Below, piece after piece: positions 27,446 through 37,416 of a stretch of 64,000 bases of DNA. Origin of the DNA: Zea mays. Its lineage: Eukaryota; Streptophyta; Magnoliopsida; Poales; Poaceae. The notes below the pieces were generated by a model. The model was not told the origin of the DNA. It was given only the letters and a program-made list of their open reading frames with translations, and made no database searches. Every line of letters begins with the position of its first letter. Position 1 is the first letter of the stretch. Location: NCBI RefSeq assembly GCF_902167145.1, contig NW_023366866.1, positions 1-64,000 of the forward strand, written 5' to 3'. The position numbers and the translations under genes are program-made.

Positions 27446-28245
27446 ATTGAAAATGGTCGTTCATGGCTATTTTCGACAAAAATGGGGGTTGTGTGGCCAT
27501 TGATCGTCGACCAGAGGCTCATACACCTCACCCCACATATGTTTCCTTGCCATAGATCACATTCTTGGATTTCTGGTGGAGGCCATTTCTTGGTCAAAAA
27601 TCCGTACGTGTTAGCCTTCGGTATTATTGAAAATGGTCGTTCATGGCTATTTTCGGCAAAATGGGGGTTCTGTGGCCATTGATCATCGACCAGACGCTCA
27701 TACACCTCACCCGACATATGTTTCCTTGCCATAGATCACATTCTTGGATTTCTGGTGGAGACCATTTCTTGGTCTAAAATCCGTAGGTGTTAGCCTCTAG
27801 TATTATTGAAAATGGTCGCTCATGGCTATTTTCAAGGTCGCTCATGGCTATTTTCATAAAAAATTGGGGTTGTGTGGCCATTTATCATCGACCAGAGGCT
27901 CATAAACCTCACCCCACATATGTTTCCTTGCCATAGATTACATTCTTGGATTTCTGGTGGAAACCATTTCTTGGTTAAAAACTCGTACGTGTTAGCCTTC
28001 GATATTATTGAAAATAGTCGTTCATGGCTATTTTCGACAAAAATGGGGGTTGTGTGGCCATTGATCATCGACCAGACGCTCATACACCTCACCCCACATA
28101 TGTTTCCTTGCCATAGATCACATTCTTGGATTTATGGTGGAGACCATTTCTTGGTCAAAAATCCGTAGGTGTTAGCCTTCGGTATTATTGAAAATGGTCG
28201 TTCATGGCTATTTTCGACAAAAATGGGGGTTGTGTGGCCATTGAT
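27430..28245 (-). repeat. knob180 satellite array, block C left part (minus orientation)
   Basis: About 0.8 kb of minus-orientation monomers lies between the switch at 27429/27430 and the retrotransposon. Its last bases, GGCCATTGAT, join in register with CGTCGACCAG on the far side of the element (after 40287), so blocks at 27430-28245 and 40283-45260 were continuous before the insertion. It includes one 202-bp variant near 27.83 kb and the GACTATTTTC variant (reverse complement at 28.01 kb) that is mirrored at 25.69 kb. Confidence 0.92.
28241..28245. other. target-site duplication, left copy (TTGAT)
   Basis: TTGAT directly precedes the 5' LTR. Removing the element and one copy restores an ordinary knob monomer, GGCCATTGATCGTCGACC. 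A 5-bp duplication is the rule for Ty3/gypsy integrases. Confidence 0.95.
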
Positions 28246-28246
28246 T

Positions 28247-28265
28247 GTAACACCCCTGGTGTTAC
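28247..28265. promoter_or_regulatory. terminal hairpin sequence of the 5' LTR
   Basis: GTAACACC and GGTGTTAC form a perfect 8-bp inverted repeat around CCT at the extreme start of the LTR. The same sequence opens the 3' LTR (36259-36277). Its position suggests a role in integrase end recognition or RNA structure, which is inference. Confidence 0.7.
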
Positions 28266-29149
28266 TATAACTAAAACTTGAGCATGGCATCATGAGCATT
28301 GGCATTGCATATGTTTGACACACCTAGAGTGCATTCACTAGGTAAAAATTTCAAACAAGTTGTATTGTTTTAAAGTTTTACAAATAGGACCCTGGTTTAA
28401 GGACTTAACCCTAAATAGTGGTTAAAGGGGTAAAACTTAACCCAAATTGAGAAGACCTAAAGGCTTTAGGGAAATAGTCATAAAATGTCCCCAAAAATAA
28501 AGTTGAATCACCTTTATACCCCTAAGGTACCAAAAACCCCATTTGAAACCCTGGAAAACCCTAAAACCAAACCCTAGGGGCTTATGTGCAAGATTAGTCC
28601 ACTTTTGGACTAAAGTGCAAAAACCAGGTTAATAGGGTATCCTAAGTCATATGGTTCACAAGAAGGTGGATTTACAATCCAAAACTTGAGATTTGGACTT
28701 AAGTGCAAAAGAGCCACACTTGACCCTTTTGGTTAAGTCTGAATTTCAGTGTGATTGGCTCAACTTTGGAGCTCTACATCTTCCAAATTATTAAGAATTT
28801 TCCCTAGGTCACCACATCAACTATGTAGATCTATCTTAGGTGAATAACTTTGCTTAAGAGAGTAAGCATGGTTGTTGTGAAGAATTTGGAGAAAAGTGCA
28901 CTCAAAGTTGAACTTTCAGGCTGTCTGAAGTATGAAATTCAGACTAACAGTGGTACTGAGTCAACTTTGAACTGGAAATCAACCTTGCTCTAATAAGAAT
29001 TTGGCTATGGATGCTATAGAAAGATTGTTGTTGGATCATCAGACAACAACTTTGTTATTAGCTGATCCACTGGGTGCCATTGAAAATCCGAAGTAAATCA
29101 ACGCTAAACATGGGCTGTCAGACTCGTTGATTTTACTGAAACTGAGCAC

Positions 29150-29405
29150 TGTTCACCGGTCTTCAGAAATATCGCCCCGTGGATAAGGGTCAGCCCCTCG
29201 CCGGCGATAAGAACGCCACCGCAGCGGGATGGTCGTCGGCGGCCGCGGTAAAGATCTGGTGCGACGTGGCTTCAAAGCGTTGAGGTGGCGCTACCCGGTT
29301 AAACGGCGGCCACCGGACTTTCGCCGTGGCTCTGCCGCGCGGGTGTGCTCGCCAGCGCAGTCACAGCTCGGGATCTCATCCATCTCCGGCTGGCTGGCTA
29401 TAAAT
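29150..29405 (+). promoter_or_regulatory. LTR promoter region with TATA box
   Basis: A GC- and CpG-rich segment (from about 29150, including CGGCGGCCGCGG) leads to TATAAAT at 29399-29405. Transcription would start about 30 bp further on, near 29.43 kb. This leaves about 1.18 kb of LTR upstream and about 2.8 kb of LTR in the transcribed leader. The TATA match is clear; its use as the start is inferred. Confidence 0.6.
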
Positions 29406-32065
29406 TGAGTCCGGGCACTGCTTCTTCGTTGCATCGCGTGCACAAGCTCTTAGGCAACTGACTTAATTCCACCGAAAAACCCACGTAGCTCCCAAATTCC
29501 CTCTTCCTCTGTTCTTACTCCGCCGCAAGGGACTCCACCGTGGTCAGCGCTCTTCGGGTCAGTGTTTATCAAATTGCTTCTTGTTCCAGTTTGCTTTTGA
29601 TCTCCTATTGCTCTCCATGCCAACCAATTGAAATTCGGCTGAAGCCCATCACCGGAACACACAGTTGCTCTGTAGAACGCCATCGTGACACCATCTCCGT
29701 CGCCCCACGTTTCTATTCGTGCCCAGTCCAAATTTTAGTATGTGCGGCATCTCTGGTAAACCTGTGAAGCTTTCTCAAGCTTCAATTGGGTCAGTCACGT
29801 CGTCGGTTGGTCGGAACGTGTTCATCCCTTCGATCCTCCGCCCTGTTACCGTGGGCTGGTTGATTCAATGCCCCATTATTGAAATTGTTTGAGGGGAAAT
29901 ACTCGGGAGGGGTTCAATTCGGTGACAGCCGTTTGGGAGCGCCAGTCTTTGTGTAAATTGGCCTATACACGAGCTCATCGGAGCTCTGCACGATGTTGCT
30001 CGCCGTGAGGGACGTATTTGGGGAAGAAGTGAAGTTCCAGGGACCTTAGCGTAAGGTGTCAGTGACTCTTAGATATTCTGTAGAACATTTTGCAGATTAG
30101 TTAAGACCTCGGGGGCGTTTTCGCAAAATCAACAGCCAGCGCGCGCGGGCACGTTTCTGTCTGGGTCTGGGCTGGTTGGGCTGAAGTCAGCCCAACACTA
30201 TTCACCTTTCTCCTTTTCTTTTTCAGAATAACTTTAGAAATCCATGGAAAAATGTAGAAAAATCCTAAAATTGCGAAACCAATTTTCCTAGACTCCTTAT
30301 TTTCTCTAGGATTTAATAAAAATAGTTTCATGATTTTTAGGTTAAATAAGGAATTTTAGGGCATTTAAAATAGCTTCAAGAAGTAGTTCTGGATTTTTAA
30401 AAGATAAATGGTAATCTCAAAAATGTTCAAAATTTTTATATGAACTCCCCACATTATTTAGAAGCCTTGGGTAGAGTTTGAATTGATTTAGACAAGGTTT
30501 GATAACTAGAACCCAAAACCCCCACCCCTGCCCTATGAACTCCTTTACTGACTCCGGAAACCCTAAGTTCCCGGAACTCCGTGAAGGCAAGTTGTATTCA
30601 AGACATAACTAATAAGTTTATGTTATCTTTGCATCCTCATGAGCATCCCATGGCATCCATTCTTATACATACGTATGGTTATGATTAGAACGAGAAGAAG
30701 AGATAGAAGTCCCCGAAGAGCAAGTGCAACCACCTTTGGACACTCAGGCCAGGAATAGTTTCTGCTTCGACATTTGTGGATCCGAGCCTGAATCACCTGC
30801 AAACGAAGGCAAGCCCCGGTGCATGCAACCCCTTTCCTTGAATTTTTAAATACTTTTCGCACCCTTAAGTCTAGTGAAATGTGCATTAAGTTCATAGGAG
30901 TTACTTGAAACCCTTTGATGCATTGCTTTCCTTGATATCCATACCTTTATAGATACTTCTGTGAAGTATCAAAATTATGATTTACAAAATTGCTTAGCCT
31001 TGCTTAGATCTTGTGGATAGAAGTTGTCCTCAATTTAACCATGGAGAGGATAGCTTCTACCTGCAAGAATATTTTCATTTGGAGCAATAGTGGGATCTTA
31101 CTGCAAAGCTCCCCGTGATGCTCTTTCATCCTAAGGAACAGACACATTCCTAAGGGTGGAAATACTTAAATGGAAACTTGGGGTAGGAACAAGTGATGTT
31201 CTACCCAGGTTGGTTAAGGATTAACGCGTATGTAGGCGTGCTGACCGAGGACCCTTTAACTGGTCACATGCCTCGTCATGGGTAAGCCTTGCCTCGGGCA
31301 GACTAAGGCCGGAATAAGACAACACGAGATGGGCGTGGAGCGGTGGCGAGAGTAGCGTGTACCCTCCGTGGCAAGAGGCTGGACGGTGGTGTATCTGTGC
31401 TCTCGGTCTGCGTGAACCTGATCCGGTCTTAAGAACCCCGGTGGCGGGTTGACATATGCAAGGGTTAAGTGCTACATATGTCGTGTGATTGGAGATCCTC
31501 AGCTGAGTATAATCGATTCGGATCGCCGTACCTTCGCGGTTATGAAGACTTGGTCACTTTTCTACAACCTAGAGTCAAGAGGCGAACACGATGGATAAAA
31601 ATGATGTTGTGTTGATGTGATGTGAAATTAGACTAGATGCAAATGGAGTCTATTAATACTTAACATGGCGTTAAAAGATTGAAAGTAAGGACTCACCTTA
31701 GTAAGCTACTTCTGCAAACGTATGAGTTGATTTTTGCTAAAGCCTCCCCTTGACTCCTATTTATCCAGCATCCCCTTGAGAGTCTTTTCTTTAGTCGGGT
31801 AAGACTTGCTGAGTATTCCAAACTCAGGGTTTATCCCTTCGTTGTTTTTAGGTGAGGAAGTAGCAGACTTTTGCTGCTTCTGTGCTAAGGTGGTTCCCAA
31901 TAAGGAAAATCAAGACTGAGGCGCGAGAGGACTCGGTCCTCCGTTTAGGATCTTTTGCTTTTAGCTTCTTGGGAGGAGTTTTTGCCTCCCTGGTTTGTAT
32001 AATATTACTCCTATGCACTCACTTTTAGGCTGGTCTGTAATAATATAACTCAAGCTTGCTTATGA

Positions 32066-32071
32066 AATAAA
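32066..32071 (+). terminator. AATAAA polyadenylation-type signal in 5' LTR
   Basis: AATAAA lies in TATGAAATAAATG about 200 bp before the LTR end, in a T/A-rich context. In the 3' LTR (40077-40082) the same motif is the plausible transcript end signal. Plant signals are loose, so this is a candidate only. Confidence 0.4.
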
Positions 32072-32273
32072 TGTAAGATTATGTAATTCGCTTCCGCATT
32101 TCTTCATCTCCGATGTTCTGTGATGTCTACAAGATGGGTGAAACGTTCCTGGTGAGGTAAGGAAGGATACCGAACTTGTCAAGTAGTTCAGGGGCACCTA
32201 CAGGGTTGTCTGATGTCCGTTGGACAAGGACAACTGTAGGTGGGCCTAATTACTTGGGAGGTTCCGTCACAGC

Positions 32274-32285
32274 TGGTATCGGAGC
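32274..32285 (+). other. primer-binding site (initiator Met-tRNA type)
   Basis: TGGTATCGGAGC begins two bases after the terminal CA of the 5' LTR. It matches the usual plant retrotransposon site complementary to initiator methionine tRNA (TGGTATCAGAGC) with one mismatch. It would prime minus-strand DNA synthesis. Confidence 0.88.
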
Positions 32286-32428
32286 GTAGCCCTTCTTGGC
32301 AGATATTATGAGGCATCTTCAAAAGAATTTTCAAAAGTCTTACCTAAAAATTCTTTTCTCTTCTTACCTAAGTACTCTGAAGAAGTCTATTTTAAAGACC
32401 AGATAGGAAGAGTGCAACGTATAGAAGG
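32286..32428 (+). other. internal leader of the retrotransposon
   Basis: This is about 140 bp of AT-rich, pyrimidine-patched sequence between the primer site and the first open frame, with repeated short motifs such as CTTACCTAA. No coding potential is seen. It is the expected place for packaging signals; nothing specific can be identified. Confidence 0.5.
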
Positions 32429-33080
32429 TTGAATCAACCAAGGTTGATTCTGTACTTACTCATGCATCATGCTAAGCATTATATTAATAAAATTTCCCCC
32501 TTAGAGAAATGTTGTCGCGCATCAGAAAGACCGCGCGCAAATCTGCTAGACCCATTGGCGTACCCTGTCATTAACTTACTTCAAGACATGAAGAAAGTAG
32601 CAGTGGTAGCAACGATCCTATCGGGATCTGGAAGCACAAGTCGAACTGCTTCAATCAGAACTCCGTCACAGGAATGATCTTTGGATTGCGGATGCAGCCA
32701 TCCGCTACTTGCAAGACCAACTCGCGAAACGAGATTTAGCACTCGATTGGGTGGTTAACTCTCGTTTACTCGTCTGGGCTAAGAAAGCCAAAGCTCGAGC
32801 CCGTGTGGAGAAGCTTAGCTTAGCCATGGATAACTTGCAGGTCTGTTGTAATGCACTACATAAAGAAGTGCATGTGTTGTATTCACAACTGCACCCGAAC
32901 GTCCCTGCGAATCTTGTCGGGACAGAAGCCGGACCTTCTCATGTAGCAGGAGAAGCACGTGATGGTGAACCGGACCTTTTCAGGCCCCCTCCCTCTATGA
33001 AGTTGGTTAACGAATGGTCTTCTACGCCCGACAGTAAAGCTACCAAAAGTGAAAAGAAGTGGCTTATCAGGTGCCCTTAA
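32429..33080 (+). pseudogene. possible remnant of gag or a 5' accessory frame
   Basis: Two open stretches (32429-32677 and 32709-33080, in different frames) lie where gag should be. The second, about 123 codons opening at a TTG, has an alanine/lysine-rich, heptad-like segment (around residues 25-60, including KKAKARARVEKLSLAMDNLQ) that could be coiled coil, then a Pro/Gly/acidic tail. I see no capsid signature and no CCHC zinc knuckle. It overlaps the start of the protease fragment in another frame. The retroviral position is the main argument. It could also be non-coding sequence that happens to be open. Confidence 0.35.
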
Positions 33081-33226
33081 CATTGGCCAGACAGGACTTT
33101 CCTACTAATATGATTGTTCTGAAAAGCCAAGACATGGATGTCATCTTGGGCATGAACTGGTTAGCCCAGCAAAAAGCAATTCTCGACCTTGATCCGAGAA
33201 CCATCAGGTTGAGTTATGACCAATAG
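33059..33226 (+). pseudogene. aspartic protease C-terminal fragment of the retrotransposon
   Basis: Fifty-five codons, in a frame different from the preceding open stretch, read through DFPTNMIVLKSQDMDVILGM (residues 13-32) and then NWLAQQKAILDLD (33-45) before a TAG at 33224. The ILGMxWL motif is the conserved C-terminal part of Ty3/gypsy pepsin-like proteases. The catalytic D-S/T-G triad that should lie upstream is absent, so the enzyme cannot be functional. It fixes the gag-protease-polymerase order and the plus strand of the element. Confidence 0.7.
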
Positions 33227-34824
33227 AGAGTTGATGACTTGGTTGCCTAAACCCAAGAATTAGGCTTTAGTGAACCATGACCCGACCCAAAGTCGAATTT
33301 TCCGTTATCATTTCATGACCACACCCGTACAAGTAAATGCCTAGATAGTTTCTTTGTCGGACCTAGAGTATACCTAGACTTCAAACAAGGATCTCAAGTC
33401 GTGCCTCCTTTTAGAGCCATTCTCTTGATCAGCTGATGCAGGTTGAAGTCTCTAGTATAGTTGGCCTCTCCTTGTGGATTGTTAGGTTACTTTATTAACC
33501 CAACCTAGGAAAGACATGTCCGACCATTTCCTTGAATTTGATGCCTTTGGTTTCTTCATATCTATCGAAGGCATACCAACTTAAGCCTTGACCTTGTGAT
33601 CTCTGCGATGGGCATAGAAATATGATTGGGCTGAATTAACAGTCTCCCATCGTACTCCTTCTATCAAGTTTAGATTATGGCCATGCCTTGGGCCATGATC
33701 TATTTGGCTCCTTACTCGTAACCATCTTTATTAGTGGAGTATTTCGTTGTATATAATCACCCTTGCTCAATCTAGTGGTGACATGGTTAAGAACTTATGG
33801 TACCGCGGCGAAGCTGAGAACCTCACCCAGGATTTTGCTGCTTGACGCATGTCGGTATCAAGGTCTCTAGTCATGATCCATTATGGAATTACACTGATGT
33901 GTTGTCTTCCATTGACCTTACCTTGAAACACTCTCTATGTTGTCTTGAAGAGATCAAGCAACATCTGTCATTTCCATTGGATCAAAAGGGCATACCACTT
34001 TCATGTGTGGTCTTATTTCTTTTGATCTTGGTAGTGACTACTCACACAAGTTCCCTTTGCATCCTTTGTGTAAAGGTGAAGCCTTGGAGCTTTTTAGTGT
34101 AAGAAAACAACTAATTAGCTCTCAAATTGGAGATTGACTTTCCCCTGCTGCTGAAATACAGGAGTTTGTTCATTCGCTTTCCTAATTAATCTATGTATTC
34201 CCTAACCAAGTGGATAATTCATCTCGCTTGAAGAAACGGATGAACAACCTGACCAAATGGATTTCTATCCAAATGCATGACCTTTGGCTTGCAAATGTGA
34301 ACTCTCAACCCTTGGCTTACCGATAGTACTGAGAGGACTTGCTCAATGTCAAAAGTAGTTCAACAAGTTGGTTTCACTAACGTGCAACTGCCTAGTGAAT
34401 GAAGGTTGAGTTTAGAGATCGTTTTATCGAGTTGTCTAAGCTCACTTTTGTACAACCCCTCTTAAGGAAGAATTTTCAAGAATCGAGATTAAGTCGGTCA
34501 ATAATCACCTAACCATCGCTCTAGTCGTGCCTCGATTGCCTCATGTATGCTTTTCCAGCATAAGTGATTGGGTCAAGCCATGTCTAGTGCCCGATAAAAT
34601 GGACTAGTTGCAAAGTCCGCATTTTTAGATCCCTCCACTGGTGATTTTTCTTGAATCAATATCACCTTTCGTGAATTTGGATTCCCTGGCTAACACGAGT
34701 TGACCGTGATGTTACTCGACATTCACACTCGTCTCGTGTGCTATGAACTCACTGTAACCACTTGTTGGTAAACCTCCTTTTGTGTGTTTTACCCAAGATG
34801 GTGCATCTGATTCTATTTGGGTAA
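33227..34824 (+). other. internal region without recognisable polymerase
   Basis: These 1.6 kb occupy the position of reverse transcriptase and RNase H, but I find no YxDD or other polymerase motif and no long open frame; stops are frequent in all frames. The longest open stretch (33842-34102, 86 codons) has no similarity I recognise. The region is either heavily decayed pol, a replacement by unrelated sequence, or scrambled by earlier template switching. Confidence 0.55.
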
Positions 34825-36105
34825 AGTTGCATAATTGCCACCCAACAGACTCAGATAGTACAGTGTCATCAAAAGAAGCAAGTTGCACACATAGAACCTT
34901 ATGTGTTCTTCTGGTGGGCAAAGATGCAAATTGAAATTGCATACTATGTGGCTAGATGTGACACTTGTAAACATGTCAAGGCCATACACATGAAAACTGC
35001 TGGTCCACTACAGTCTCTACCAATACCAACGTGGAAATGGGAAGACATTAGTATGGACTTCATTGTGGGATTAACCAGGACTACAAAAGGGTATGACTCT
35101 ATCTGGGTTATTGTTGATCGGCTTACGAAAATTACTCATTTTCTGCCAGTCAAGACAGACCACCCAGTTATTGTCTATGCCCAATTATACATTGCTCGTA
35201 TTCTTAGTCTGCATGGTGTTCCGAAAACCATAGTGTCGGATCGTGGACCTCAATTCGTATCCAAGTTTTGGGAAGAACTTCATAAATCCCTGGGTACTAA
35301 ACTGCTCCACAGTTCGGCCTATCATCCTCAAACCAGTGGACAGACTGAGAGAGTGAACCAAATATTGGAAGATATGCTATGGGCATGTGTTCTGGAATTC
35401 CCACAGAAATGGGATGAATGTTTACCTTTGGCGGAGTTTTCATACAATAATAGTTATCAAGAAAGTATTAAGATGGCACCCTTTGAAGCTTTATATGGAC
35501 GACGGTGTCGGACTCCGCTAAATTGGTCTGAACCTGGAGAAAGATACTTCTTTAGACCTGATATGGTGAAAGAGGTTGAAGAAAAGGTTCAGAGAATTAT
35601 CCATAATATGAAGAAAGCCCAAGCACGGCAAAAGAGTTATGCAGACAAACGGCGAATGCCCTTATACTTCCTGGAAGGAGACTATGTCTACTTGAAGGTC
35701 TCACCAATGAAGGGTGTATCGCGTTTCGGAGTTAAAGGAAAACTTGCACCACGATATATTGGTCCTTTTCTTATTCTGGAAAGATATGGGCCAGTGGCGT
35801 ATCGACTTCAGCTCCCCGAAACATTGTCTGCTGTGCATAATGTGTTCCACGTGTCACAATTGAAGAAGTGTCTTCGGGTTCCTGATCGAACCGTTGAAGT
35901 GACTGATGTTGTCCTGGAACCAGACTTAACATACTCGGAACATCCTCTTCGAGTTCTGGATCAAAAGGACAGGGTCACCCGAAGAAAGACTCTCAAATTC
36001 TACAAGATACAGTGGAACCAGCATTCGGAAGATGAGGCTACATGGGAAACCCAAGACTTTTTAGATAAGAATTTCCCAGGCTTTTTAGCCTCATGTAAAT
36101 TGTAA
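34825..36105 (+). CDS. retrotransposon integrase with C-terminal chromodomain (5'-truncated pol)
   Basis: The frame is open from after a TAA at 34822 to the TAA at 36103. No convincing start exists; numbering from the GTG at 34903 gives 400 residues. It would join element cDNA to chromosomal DNA. Visible in order are a half zinc finger (CDTC, 19-22; the HH half is not evident), the DDE core with D52 (MDFIVGL), D113 (VSDRGPQF) and E149 (TERVNQ), 35 residues after D113, a GPF motif (287-289), VFHVSQLKKC (314-323), and a chromodomain at about 343-395 with the W371 and W381 (ATWE) positions. These features are typical of Tekay/Del chromoviruses, whose chromodomain is thought to steer integration to marked heterochromatin. 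The core is intact, but gag-pol upstream is broken, so normal expression is doubtful. Confidence 0.9.
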   Translation, partial: SCIIATQQTQIVQCHQKKQVAHIEPYVFFWWAKMQIEIAYYVARCDTCKHVKAIHMKTAGPLQSLPIPTWKWEDISMDFIVGLTRTTKGYDSIWVIVDRLTKITHFLPVKTDHPVIVYAQLYIARILSLHGVPKTIVSDRGPQFVSKFWEELHKSLGTKLLHSSAYHPQTSGQTERVNQILEDMLWACVLEFPQKWDECLPLAEFSYNNSYQESIKMAPFEALYGRRCRTPLNWSEPGERYFFRPDMVKEVEEKVQRIIHNMKKAQARQKSYADKRRMPLYFLEGDYVYLKVSPMKGVSRFGVKGKLAPRYIGPFLILERYGPVAYRLQLPETLSAVHNVFHVSQLKKCLRVPDRTVEVTDVVLEPDLTYSEHPLRVLDQKDRVTRRKTLKFYKIQWNQHSEDEATWETQDFLDKNFPGFLASCKL

Positions 36106-36246
36106 AGCCTGTATAGCTGTTGTAATAAAGAAGTAACCCCCACATCACCCCTGTCTTGTACCAAAAATAAGGAAATAAAAATGTGATGCGTTTCCTTTAC
36201 CATTACTTACCCTAGGATTTTTAATCTCGGGACGAGATTCTTTTAT
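36106..36246 (+). other. 3' untranslated region of the retrotransposon
   Basis: This is the 141 bp from the integrase stop to the polypurine tract. It is AT-rich with AATAAA-like motifs (36124 and about 36173) and contains the hairpin at 36223-36239. No coding sequence is seen. Confidence 0.6.
36223..36239. promoter_or_regulatory. inverted repeat upstream of the polypurine tract
   Basis: AATCTCG and CGAGATT are perfect complements around GGA. A motif of this kind just upstream of the polypurine tract is familiar from plant Tekay/Del elements and supports the lineage call. Its role is not known to me; an RNA stem near the plus-strand primer is a reasonable guess. Confidence 0.6.
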
Positions 36247-36257
36247 GGGGGAAAGGA
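36247..36257 (+). other. polypurine tract
   Basis: GGGGGAAAGGA directly abuts the TG of the 3' LTR and follows a T-rich stretch (TTCTTTTAT). This is the standard primer for plus-strand synthesis in LTR retrotransposons. Confidence 0.9.
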
Positions 36258-37160
36258 TGTAACACCCCTGGTGTTACTATAACTAAAACTTGAGCATGGC
36301 ATCATGAGCATTGGCATTGCATATGTTTGACACACCTAGAGTGCATTCACTAGGTAAAAATTTCAAACAAGTTGTATTGTTTTAAAGTTTTACAAATAGG
36401 ACCCTGGTTTAAGGACTTAACCCTAAATAGTGGTTAAAGGGGTAAAACTTAACCCAAATTGAGAAGACCTAAAGGCTTTAGGGAAATAGTCATAAAATGT
36501 CCCCAAAAATAAAGTTGAATCACCTTTATACCCCTAAGGTACCAAAAACCCCATTTGAAACCCTGGAAACCCTAAAACCAAACCCTAGGGGCTTATGTGC
36601 AAGATTAGTCCACTTTTGGACTAAAGTGCAAAAACCAGGTTAATAGGGTATCCTAAGTCATATGGTTCACAAGAAGGTGGATTTACAATCCAAAACTTGA
36701 GATTTGGACTTAAGTGCAAAAGAGCCACACTTGACCCTTTTGGTTAAGTCTGAATTTCAGTGTGATTGGCTCAACTTTGGAGCTCTACATCTTCCAAATT
36801 ATTAAGAATTTTCCCTAGGTCACCACATCAACTATGTAGATCTATCTTAGGTGAATAACTTTGCTTAAGAGAGTAAGCATGGTTGTTGTGAAGAATTTGG
36901 AGAAAAGTGCACTCAAAGTTGAACTTTCAGGCTGTCTGAAGTATGAAATTCAGACTAACAGTGGTACTGAGTCAACTTTGAACTGGAAATCAACCTTGCT
37001 CTAATAAGAATTTGGCTATGGATGCTATAGAAAGATTGTTGTTGGATCATCAGACAACAACTTTGTTATTAGCTGATCCACTGGGTGCCATTGAAAATCC
37101 GAAGTAAATCAACGCTAAACATGGGCTGTCAGACTCGTTGATTTTACTGAAACTGAGCAC

Positions 37161-37416
37161 TGTTCACCGGTCTTCAGAAATATCGCCCCGTGGATAAGGG
37201 TCAGCCCCTCGCCGGCGATAAGAACGCCACCGCAGCGGGATGGTCGTCGGCGGCCGCGGTAAAGATCTGGTGCGACGTGGCTTCAAAGCGTTGAGGTGGC
37301 GCTACCCGGTTAAACGGCGGCCACCGGACTTTCGCCGTGGCTCTGTCGCGCGGGTGTGCTCGCCAGCGCAGTCACAGCTCGGGATCTCATCCATCTCCGG
37401 CTGGCTGGCTATAAAT
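37161..37416 (+). promoter_or_regulatory. LTR promoter region with TATA box (3' LTR copy)
   Basis: This is the duplicate of the 5' LTR promoter region with TATAAAT at 37410-37416. One substitution falls in it (T at 37346 where the 5' copy has C). If active it would transcribe outward into the knob array of block C. Confidence 0.5.

Larger units (their letters stand above)
28246..32271 (+). repeat. 5' LTR
   Basis: This is a 4,026-bp direct copy of 36258-40282, bounded by TG and CA. Aligning by eye I find 13 substitutions (positions 29335, 29845, 29934, 29952, 30087, 30137, 30274, 30379, 30389, 30494, 30653, 31165 and 31926) and one A-run indel near 28555. Ten are transitions. The LTR has an AT-rich first kilobase, a GC-rich stretch at about 29150-29340, a TATA box at 29399 and a long downstream part. 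Short open frames on both strands (for example about 29450-29767 and 30623-30895) occur in both LTRs and resemble no protein I know; I treat them as non-coding. Confidence 0.95.

Noticed and set aside
205..28323. Dozens of 60-212-codon open frames in the satellite on both strands
   Set aside because: They repeat with the monomer, occur in both orientations, lack start contexts and any domain, and follow from a 180-bp period divisible by 3.
29450..29767. Open frames on both strands inside the 5' LTR (and copies at 37461-37778)
   Set aside because: They overlap each other on opposite strands, are short, sit in an LTR and resemble no known protein.
30101..30895. Minus-strand frames of 76 and 90 codons in the LTRs (also near 38.1-38.9 kb)
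   Set aside because: No domain is recognised, they run antisense to the element, and they recur only because the LTR is duplicated.
33842..34102. 86-codon frame in the retrotransposon interior as a gene
   Set aside because: Hydrophobic, unrecognised, with no conserved motif and flanked by stop-rich sequence; probably chance.
34903..36105. GTG at 34903 as a true start of the integrase
   Set aside because: The frame is open further upstream to 34825 and integrase is normally cut from a polyprotein; the GTG has no special support.
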